From assembly GCA_003248125.1 (NCBI GenBank), contig QJXZ01000037.1:1-50808 (forward strand): a stretch of 50,808 nt of DNA, given 5' to 3'. The notes beneath the pieces are model-generated. The model did no database searches. It saw nothing but the letters and a program-made list of their open reading frames with translations, and was not told where the DNA came from. Shown one piece after another: positions 45,058 through 50,808 of the stretch. The DNA is from Gammaproteobacteria bacterium. GTDB taxonomy: Bacteria > Pseudomonadota > Gammaproteobacteria > Pseudomonadales > Azotimanducaceae. Every line of letters begins with the position of its first letter. The first letter of the stretch is position 1. The position numbers and the translations under genes were made by a program.

Positions 45058-45935
45058 CAAAATAGCTCCATTTGGTCATTGCTCGGTGGCGGCTGCGGCG
45101 GCGTCTCCGAGAGACGCACATCATAAGAGCCATGTGCGCGCACGTTGAATACGCCGCGATCGAACAACAGATAGCTGCCGATGACACCGTCTAAACGGCC
45201 GCCGACGGCTTTGTCGTCAAGCTTCAGCTGCAGGGCGGGCGAGTAGCGCGCTACCGGATACGTGAAGCGCATGACTTCGGCATCTGTGCGGACGTCGAGT
45301 GCGAACTGCGCGTGGAGCCCGTCGAATTCGTGGCGCGTGAGGTGAGCGAGTTGCCGCCACAGCTCGGGCAGGTCGACGTCTTGTGCCGGTGCGCTGACCA
45401 GCGCGCGCCAATCGGTGCTCTCGCGCAGATGACGTCCAATCACCTTCTCGACGCATCCGGCAGCATGACGGGTCTCAGTGCTGACGATTGGCAACGCGGC
45501 AGCGGCACCCTGGTCGAGCCATCGGCCGGGCAGGTTACCCGGGTGCGTAATGCCAACCTTGGCGCCCGCGCTGTTGGCGAGATAGACGAGGTGGGGTCGC
45601 ATACAGAATTCGAGCCCCCACTCAGGCTCGCGGCACGTCCCACGTTCGAAGTGGCAACGATCGGGGCTGACGACGCAAAGGTCGCAGCGCGCCAGCGTCG
45701 AGAAGCAGCGATAGCAGTAGCCATCGCCGAAGCGCTTGGACGACTCGGCACCGCAGCTGGCACAAACGATGCGCCCGGTCCACTCGAGTCGCAGCCAGTT
45801 TCCTAGGTAGCGATCGATGTCGAGTTGCGCATCGCCAATCGTGAGCCGATAGCGCACCGGATCCCCCGCACGCTCGCCGAGTGCGCCGCGCATCTCGCCA
45901 ATGACACCCGAAGCAATTGCAGTGGCGTCAGACAT
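45057..45935 (-). CDS. DUF2797 domain-containing protein
   Basis: 292 residues from the ATG at 45935 (GAGG upstream). A cysteine cluster (VCASCGAES, GYCYRCFSTLARCDLC, then GTCREPEWG) looks like a metal-binding region around residues 60-115. It is followed by HLVYLANSAGAKVGITHPG...RWLDQGA, which resembles the first motif region of GIY-YIG nucleases, a resemblance seen by eye only. Function unknown. It overlaps the rhomboid gene by eight bases and touches pepN, so it is in one unit with them, as in pseudomonads from memory. Confidence 0.85.
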   Translation of the reverse strand: MSDATAIASGVIGEMRGALGERAGDPVRYRLTIGDAQLDIDRYLGNWLRLEWTGRIVCASCGAESSKRFGDGYCYRCFSTLARCDLCVVSPDRCHFERGTCREPEWGLEFCMRPHLVYLANSAGAKVGITHPGNLPGRWLDQGAAAALPIVSTETRHAAGCVEKVIGRHLRESTDWRALVSAPAQDVDLPELWRQLAHLTRHEFDGLHAQFALDVRTDAEVMRFTYPVARYSPALQLKLDDKAVGGRLDGVIGSYLLFDRGVFNVRAHGSYDVRLSETPPQPPPSNDQMELF

Positions 45936-46800
45936 CCCCGCGCCTCGAGCGCGCCGTGACGAACGCAAGCAACGCACCCATTGCCAATCCCGACCAATGC
46001 GCCCCGTTTGCGATGCCGAGACCGATGAGTTCCGTGACGCCGGTCGACATCAGCACCAAGAGAGCAACGAATGTGAGCACGAAGCCGGGATGCAGGCGCC
46101 ATTCGGGCCGCAGCGGTTCGGCGCGTGCTCGAACAACTACGAATCCGAACAAGCCATACACGACGCCGGATAGCCCGCCGAACAGCAACGAGCCGCCGAT
46201 CACGTACTGAGCAACGTTGCTGACGGCACCGATTGTGGCTGCGAGGAACAAAAGCGGCCAGCCACCGAGCGCATGTTCGATACGTCGCCCGAACTCGACG
46301 AACAGTGCCACGTTGAACGCAAGGTGCACGAAGCCGAAATGCAGAAAGACCGGTGTCACCAGTCGCCAAATCTGGCCAGCCATTAGCGCCTCGGCGAGCG
46401 AGTGGCCAACGATGCCGCCCCGCTCTACCGACAGCTCGACGATTGTCATCCACGGCAGCACGGTGCCGAGTTGATCGTGATCGAGCGGCCACGTCACAGG
46501 CAGACAGACGACGGCGACTATCGCAACGGCCAATACGGCTGGATATCGAAGCACGGCACGCCAGTCGATATTGCCTACAGGTGCGGGCTCGGCGCGAAGC
46601 ATTGCAGCGCCGCTCCGCCAACGGCTATACAGGTCGCGCACACGCTCTGCGTCGGCCTCCGTCAGCACCTCCACGACCTGGGCGCCGCGATCCTCGTAGA
46701 TGCGGTGCCGAATGCGCGCGGCATACAGGTGAGCCGACAGTGGCGCGATGTTCTCGTCGACCGTGAGCGTCAGCGCCCGAACAGGCGCACTGCGGCGCAT
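45928..46800 (-). CDS. Rhomboid family intramembrane serine protease
   Basis: 290 residues. A cytoplasmic N-terminal domain of the GlpG kind (about 1-80) precedes six helices. The catalytic pair is Ser211 in GGLSGVVYG and His268 in GAHWSGLAMG, with WRLVTPVFLHFGFVHLAFN as the conserved second-helix HxxxN region. It cuts membrane proteins within the bilayer; natural substrate unknown. First gene of a three-gene minus-strand unit (rhomboid, DUF2797, pepN). Confidence 0.93.
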   Translation of the reverse strand: MRRSAPVRALTLTVDENIAPLSAHLYAARIRHRIYEDRGAQVVEVLTEADAERVRDLYSRWRSGAAMLRAEPAPVGNIDWRAVLRYPAVLAVAIVAVVCLPVTWPLDHDQLGTVLPWMTIVELSVERGGIVGHSLAEALMAGQIWRLVTPVFLHFGFVHLAFNVALFVEFGRRIEHALGGWPLLFLAATIGAVSNVAQYVIGGSLLFGGLSGVVYGLFGFVVVRARAEPLRPEWRLHPGFVLTFVALLVLMSTGVTELIGLGIANGAHWSGLAMGALLAFVTARSRRGDV

Positions 46801-46854
46801 CGTGATCTGGTCCTGGTGTAGACTGACCTCACCCTAATTGTGGAGTGCCGAGCG

Positions 46855-47853
46855 ATGCAAGCCGTCGACCAAGCTGTCATCGCGCAAGCGCGCGACTGGC
46901 TCGTCGCCGGTGCGCCGTGCTGGCTCGCGACTGTGGTTGCCACTTACGGCTCGTCACCGCGCCCCGTAGGATCGGTTTTCACCTGCAACCACACCGGCCA
47001 GTCGATGGGCTCTTTGTCCGGCGGGTGCGTGGAAGACGACCTCGTCGAAAAGCTCGCTGCCGGCTCGCTCGCATCGGACAAGGCCGAGTTCTACCGCTAC
47101 GGCATCACCGAGGAAGAGACCGAACGGCTCGGCCTACCATGTGGTGGATATCTCGACATCGTCGTCGAACCGCTGCAATCGGAGATGCATCGAGCGCAAC
47201 TCGATCAGATCGCGCGCCGCCTCGCCGCCCGGTTGGCGACACGACGCGAGGTGGATCTCGCCACCGGCGAGTCGTCGATCACCGACTCCGATGGCGGCAA
47301 GCCGACCCGCTTCGACGAAGCCAGGCAGTTGCTCGTCCAGGAATTCGGCCCACGCTACCGCCTATTCATCATCGGCGCAGGCATGGTGTCGCGATATCTC
47401 GCCGAGATGGCACAAGCACTCGACTACGCGGTGACGCTCTGCGATCCGCGCCAGGCCCTACTCGACGAATTCGCGGTCGATGGCGTAGAGCGCATCTGTG
47501 AGATGCCCGATGACGCAGTGCGTTTGCGCACGGATGCCAACACCGCGATCGTGGCGCTCACGCACGATCCTCGTATCGACGACATGGGGCTCATGGAGGC
47601 GCTAAAAGCTCATGCCTTCTATGTCGGCGCGATGGGCTCGAAACGCACGTCCGAAAGCCGACGCGAACGCCTGCTGCAACTCGACATCACCGACGCCGAG
47701 TTGGCGCGTCTGCACGCGCCCATCGGACTGCCGATCGGCAGCAAGACACCGCCCGAGATCGCGATTGCCATTCTCGCGGAAATCACCGCAGTGAAGAAGG
47801 CTTGCGAACGCGTGGCTCGCGAACATCTGGAGCGCCTCAACCGAGCAGCTTGA
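46855..47853 (+). CDS. XdhC/CoxI family protein
   Basis: 332 residues from the ATG at 46855 (alternative GTG at 46840). The N-terminal XdhC/CoxI domain (LATVVATYGSSPRPVGS, GSLSGGCVEDDLV, GLPCGGYLDIVVEPL) is followed by a Rossmann-type domain (RLFIIGAGMVSRYLAEMA). Such proteins bind and sulfurate molybdenum cofactor for xanthine dehydrogenase-type enzymes. No molybdoenzyme gene is present in the window. It is one base from the cytidylyltransferase-like gene, with which it probably forms a cofactor pair. Confidence 0.9.
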   Translation: MQAVDQAVIAQARDWLVAGAPCWLATVVATYGSSPRPVGSVFTCNHTGQSMGSLSGGCVEDDLVEKLAAGSLASDKAEFYRYGITEEETERLGLPCGGYLDIVVEPLQSEMHRAQLDQIARRLAARLATRREVDLATGESSITDSDGGKPTRFDEARQLLVQEFGPRYRLFIIGAGMVSRYLAEMAQALDYAVTLCDPRQALLDEFAVDGVERICEMPDDAVRLRTDANTAIVALTHDPRIDDMGLMEALKAHAFYVGAMGSKRTSESRRERLLQLDITDAELARLHAPIGLPIGSKTPPEIAIAILAEITAVKKACERVAREHLERLNRAA

Positions 47854-47854
47854 C

Positions 47855-48442
47855 GTGGCCGCCGGTGCACTGATCCTCGCTGCCGGCTATTCGCACCGCT
47901 TTGGCAGCGACAAGCGAAGCTTCGTCATGCCCGATGGCAGATCGCTGCTTGCTGCGACCTTGGCGCCCTATCTCGAATCGTTCGCCAACGTCGCCGTGGT
48001 GGTGCGCGACTCCGACAGCACCATCGCCCAGCAATTGGCAAGCTTGGGCTCGCGCCGCAAACCCATAATCATTCCCACCGCGCGCGCGAGTGACGGTATG
48101 GCGGCCAGCCTCGGCGACGGCGTGCGCGCGCTGGCGGATTGGGAGTATGTCTTCATCGGCTTGGGCGACATGCCATTCGTGCGCGCCGAAACCCTACGTA
48201 TGCTCGATGCCACGATGCGCAGCAGCCTCTGTGGCGCGAATTCAGGCGTCATCGTACAGCCGCGTTGTAACGACCAACGTGGGCACCCAGTGGGATTTTC
48301 CAGCCATTTTTTTTCGGAACTCATGTCGCTCGAGGGCGATCGCGGCGCCCAGGCCGTCATCGCGGCGCACGCCGGCGTGCTCGTCGAACTGCCGACCGAC
48401 GACCGCGGCGTGCTGGAGGATGTCGATCAGCCGCCGGACTGA
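47855..48442 (+). CDS. MobA/MocA-like molybdenum cofactor nucleotidyltransferase
   Basis: 195 residues. The N-terminal LILAAGYSHRFGSDKRSFVMPDG is the nucleotide-binding signature, IGLGDMPFV is the metal/substrate turn, and QRGHPVGFSS and GDRGAQAVI follow the MocA pattern. MocA makes molybdopterin cytosine dinucleotide for XdhC-dependent enzymes. The adjacent XdhC gene supports that reading; a GTP-using MobA is less likely. GTG start one base after the xdhC stop. Overlaps nadK by 16 bases, tail to tail. Confidence 0.85.
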   Translation: MAAGALILAAGYSHRFGSDKRSFVMPDGRSLLAATLAPYLESFANVAVVVRDSDSTIAQQLASLGSRRKPIIIPTARASDGMAASLGDGVRALADWEYVFIGLGDMPFVRAETLRMLDATMRSSLCGANSGVIVQPRCNDQRGHPVGFSSHFFSELMSLEGDRGAQAVIAAHAGVLVELPTDDRGVLEDVDQPPD

Positions 48443-49329
48443 TCGGCGAGGGTGCCACCGAGGCGGGAAGCCCAATCCAACTTGCTGCGGCAGGCTTCGT
48501 AGAAGCTGTGGTCGGTGGGATAAATCAGTCGCAGCGGGTGCGGATACTTACTGATGCGGACCGAGTCGCCTGCACGCACCGACACGTCTACTTGCGAGTC
48601 GCAGCTGAATTGCGGGTTGGGTGAACTCGTCCGTCCGATCACGACTTCGATCGTGCTCGTACCGCGCACCACCAACGGCCGCGAAGTGAGCGTGTGCGGA
48701 AACATCGGCACGATGACGATGGCGTCGAGATGCGGATGCATGATCGGCCCGCCGGCCGACAGTGCATACGCCGTCGAACCCGTCGGCGATGCGACAATCA
48801 GCCCGTCGGATCGCTGGCTATAGACGAACTGACCGTCGATCTTGAGATCGAATTCCATCATGCGCGACATGGTGCCCGGATGAACCACCACGTCGTTCAG
48901 CGCTGGCGAGCCGCCGAGCACGACACCGTCGCGGTGACCGCTCGCCTGCAACAAGAACCGGTCGTCAACGACGTAGTTACCCTCGAGCACAGGCGCCAAG
49001 CGCGATTCGATCTGCTCGGGTGAGATGTCGGCTAAGAATCCGAGCCCGCCGCGATTGATGCCGATCACGGCGACCTGGCTCGCTGCCAAATCGCGTGCTA
49101 CACCGAGCAGGCTGCCATCACCGCCGACCACGATCACGAGATCGCAGTGCTCGCCCATGGCAGTACGGGCAATGCGCCGGCCGGCACCATCGAGCAAGGG
49201 CGCCGTGTCATCTTCGAGCAGCGGATCGATGCCACGGGCAACGAGGAAGTCGACCAGACTCACGACCGTGTCGACGATGCTGGGGCTACCGCGGCGAGCG
49301 ACGATGCCCACCCGCTTGAACGCTGCCAT
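48427..49329 (-). CDS. nadK: NAD kinase
   Basis: 300 residues, cytosolic. It phosphorylates NAD to NADP. Motif GGDGSLLG at 69-76, GINRGGLGFLADI, ALNDVVVHPG and DGLIVASPTGSTAYALSAGGPI are all present. Start ATG at 49329; a longer frame exists without family sequence. It diverges from cysE. Confidence 0.96.
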   Translation of the reverse strand: MAAFKRVGIVARRGSPSIVDTVVSLVDFLVARGIDPLLEDDTAPLLDGAGRRIARTAMGEHCDLVIVVGGDGSLLGVARDLAASQVAVIGINRGGLGFLADISPEQIESRLAPVLEGNYVVDDRFLLQASGHRDGVVLGGSPALNDVVVHPGTMSRMMEFDLKIDGQFVYSQRSDGLIVASPTGSTAYALSAGGPIMHPHLDAIVIVPMFPHTLTSRPLVVRGTSTIEVVIGRTSSPNPQFSCDSQVDVSVRAGDSVRISKYPHPLRLIYPTDHSFYEACRSKLDWASRLGGTLADQSGG

Positions 49330-49421
49330 GGTCTGATTCCGCACCACCAAGGGCCGAGTATACGCGCTTGAATTCATGCCTATTACCATTCACCCTCACC
49401 GGCTCGAATTGGGAGAGCGAC

Positions 49422-50261
49422 ATGAAGAGCGCGCTGGATTCCCGCCTATCGGAAGTGCTGAGCACCGCCAACAGCAAGCTCAAACGCGCGCCCGGCACCA
49501 GCCTCTGGGAAGCCATGCGGCAGGAAGCCGACTCCAAGGCGGCACACGAACCCATTCTCGGCAGCTACTTCCATGCCACGATCCTGAATCACAAGAGCTT
49601 CCGTTCTGCGCTGTCGTTTCGCCTGGCGAGCAAGATCGACACGCCGATGCTGCCGACGATGATGATTCGCGACGTCATCGAGGAAGCGATGGACGACGAT
49701 CCGCACATCATCACATCGGCCGAGATCGACATTCTGGCCACATACAATCGCGACCCGGCGTGCGAAGACGTATCGACTCCGTTTTTGTTCTTCAAGGGTT
49801 TTCACGCCTTGCAGGCGCACCGTGTCGCGCACTGGCTTTGGCACCAAGACCGGCGCACGCTAGCGCGGTTCTTCCAGAATCAGATCAGTGCAAGCCTCGG
49901 TGTCGACATCCACCCCGCGGCGCGCATCGGCTCCGGCATCATGCTCGACCACGCGACCGGTATCGTGATTGGTGAAACCGCCGTGGTCGATGACGACGTA
50001 TCGATCCTGCACTCGGTGACGCTCGGCGGCTCTGGCAAGGACAGCGGTGATCGACACCCCAAGATACGCCGCGGCGTGCTGCTCTCGGCCGGCTGCAAGG
50101 TCATCGGCAACATCGTTGTTGGCGAAGGCGCGAAGGTCGGTGCGGGCAGTGTGGTATTGCGCGACGTACCACCACACGTCACGGTCGCCGGCGTGCCCGC
50201 GCAAGTCGTCGGCCGACCAGTGGGCGAATCGCCGGCACTCGACATGGACGCCAGCATTTAG
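49422..50261 (+). CDS. cysE: Serine O-acetyltransferase
   Basis: 279 residues from the ATG at 49422, with GGGAGAG six bases upstream. An N-terminal helical domain (LWEAMRQEADSKAAHEPILGSY, shortened) leads to the left-handed beta helix (DIHPAARIGSGIMLDHATG, VIGETAVVDDDVSILHSVTLGG) and the C-terminal HVTVAGVPAQVVG. It makes O-acetylserine, the carbon skeleton for cysteine. No sulfur-assimilation gene is adjacent. Confidence 0.95.
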   Translation: MKSALDSRLSEVLSTANSKLKRAPGTSLWEAMRQEADSKAAHEPILGSYFHATILNHKSFRSALSFRLASKIDTPMLPTMMIRDVIEEAMDDDPHIITSAEIDILATYNRDPACEDVSTPFLFFKGFHALQAHRVAHWLWHQDRRTLARFFQNQISASLGVDIHPAARIGSGIMLDHATGIVIGETAVVDDDVSILHSVTLGGSGKDSGDRHPKIRRGVLLSAGCKVIGNIVVGEGAKVGAGSVVLRDVPPHVTVAGVPAQVVGRPVGESPALDMDASI

Positions 50262-50291
50262 CGCGACGCCGATCGAACGACGCGCGCTCCG

Positions 50292-50808
50292 TCAGCGGTC
50301 GGTTTCGCCGCGCAGTAGTTGTTGCAGCCGCCGGTTGCGGCTCTGCTCGTGTCGTAGCAATCCCTTCAGGCGCTGGATCTCATCGCGGCAACTGCGAATC
50401 TGATCGAGGTAGATCTGTTGCTGTTGCTCGAGGTCGGAGCGGTACTTACGGGTGGTCGTCTCGAGCTGTTGACTGTGGTTACGAATGAGTTGCTGCAGGC
50501 TCACGCGCCCTTCATCCCCGAATGCCTCGTCGAGCTTTTGCTCTTTGGCCGCGCGCACCCCGGCGGCGGTCGCCGGAAACGCGACCTCCTCGGCCTTGGT
50601 GAGCTTCAGTCCGAGCCGATTGCGCCACACCGCGCGCTGCAGCACCTTGAGCGGATTGGCTTCGCCGTCGCCTTCCGGTTGCCAAAGATTGAGCGCGTGC
50701 CAAGACACCGAGCATTGGCTCTTCGAAGACAGTCTGATCGGCCCGAAGCCGAGGTCTGGGCCCGGCCCTGCATGCCGCACGAGATGCCGCAGCGGGACGC
50801 TGAAACTG
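50292..50808 (-). CDS. Hypothetical coiled-coil protein (5' end beyond window)
   Basis: The frame is open to the right edge; 172 codons, including the stop, are visible. The visible N-terminal part reads SFSVPLRHLVRHAGPGPD, then a region with WHALNLWQPEGDGEANPLKVLQRAVW. Residues in the last 80 form a long, charged, likely coiled-coil helix (QQLIRNHSQQLETTTRKYR, LRHEQSRNRRLQQLLRG). A GTG at 50780 could be a start, but the sequence before it also looks coding. I do not recognise a family. It lies downstream of cysE on the other strand. Confidence 0.55.
   Translation of the reverse strand, partial: SFSVPLRHLVRHAGPGPDLGFGPIRLSSKSQCSVSWHALNLWQPEGDGEANPLKVLQRAVWRNRLGLKLTKAEEVAFPATAAGVRAAKEQKLDEAFGDEGRVSLQQLIRNHSQQLETTTRKYRSDLEQQQQIYLDQIRSCRDEIQRLKGLLRHEQSRNRRLQQLLRGETDR

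Noticed and set aside
50260-50288. Inverted repeat AGCGCG/CGCGCT after cysE as a terminator
   Set aside because: Six-base arms around a 17-base loop with no U-tract are too weak.
1-50808. tRNA, rRNA, CRISPR array, IS element or phage genes
   Set aside because: I looked for cloverleaf ends, spaced direct repeats, transposase and integrase motifs and saw none.

Overview
The window reads as chromosomal core DNA of a gammaproteobacterium of moderately high GC. The reasons are a complete six-subunit Na+-NQR operon, the mfd-csiV pair, a LexA of the E. coli type with CTGT-N8-CnAG boxes, topA, slt, the MoxR/Bat operon and pepN. From memory, the order nqr, long gap, mfd, csiV, mtip ... lexA, topA ... 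slt ... pyrD ... moxR/bat ... pepN, rhomboid/DUF2797, nadK follows the Pseudomonas aeruginosa chromosome with many genes deleted or inserted, so I place the organism in or near the Pseudomonadales-like part of the class. There is no rRNA, tRNA, IS element, phage gene or CRISPR array that I could see, and no gene-free stretch longer than about 235 bases.

Layout. 1-1543: end of an enoyl-CoA hydratase gene and an SDR oxidoreductase (lipid or CoA metabolism). 1625-1693: three tandem hairpins between convergent genes. 1700-7538 (minus): nqrABCDEF. 7768-9240 (minus): long-form GAPDH. 9340-14005 (minus): korC-like, korA, korB, a CoA-linked 2-oxoacid oxidoreductase with its own GltD-like flavoprotein. 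14240-18576 (plus): mfd-csiV. 18565-23370 (minus): LolA-like protein, SPOR/beta-barrel protein, MscS channel, hpt, mtip. 23539-24138: lexA with two LexA boxes, tail to tail with topA (24143-26875, minus). 26987-30258: small membrane protein, universal stress protein, Slt lytic transglycosylase, glutaredoxin-like protein. 30285-32962 (plus): C39-like protease, small membrane protein, GNAT acetyltransferase and Ddl-type ATP-grasp ligase, mostly translationally coupled. 32993-35430 (minus): amtB, pyrD. 35585-42388 (plus): moxR, DUF58, DUF4381, batA, batB-TPR, batD. 42367-46800 (minus): rhomboid, DUF2797, pepN. 46855-48442 (plus): xdhC-mocA pair. 48427-50261: nadK and cysE, divergent. The right edge cuts a coiled-coil protein gene.

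How they work together. The left third is about redox energy: GAPDH gives NADH, Na+-NQR oxidises it while pumping Na+, and the Kor complex interconverts 2-oxoacids with ferredoxin or NADP+. The middle is genome maintenance (Mfd, LexA, TopA) and purine salvage (MTIP, Hpt). The right half is envelope quality control (Slt, Bat/MoxR, PepN, rhomboid) plus nitrogen, pyrimidine, NADP and cysteine supply.

Most genes are ordinary. The parts most worth a second look are the C39 protease/GNAT/ATP-grasp cassette, the SPOR domain fused to an outer-membrane barrel beside a LolA-like protein, the lytic transglycosylase whose signal peptide is reachable only from a CTG codon, and several unassigned palindromes in leaders and spacers.
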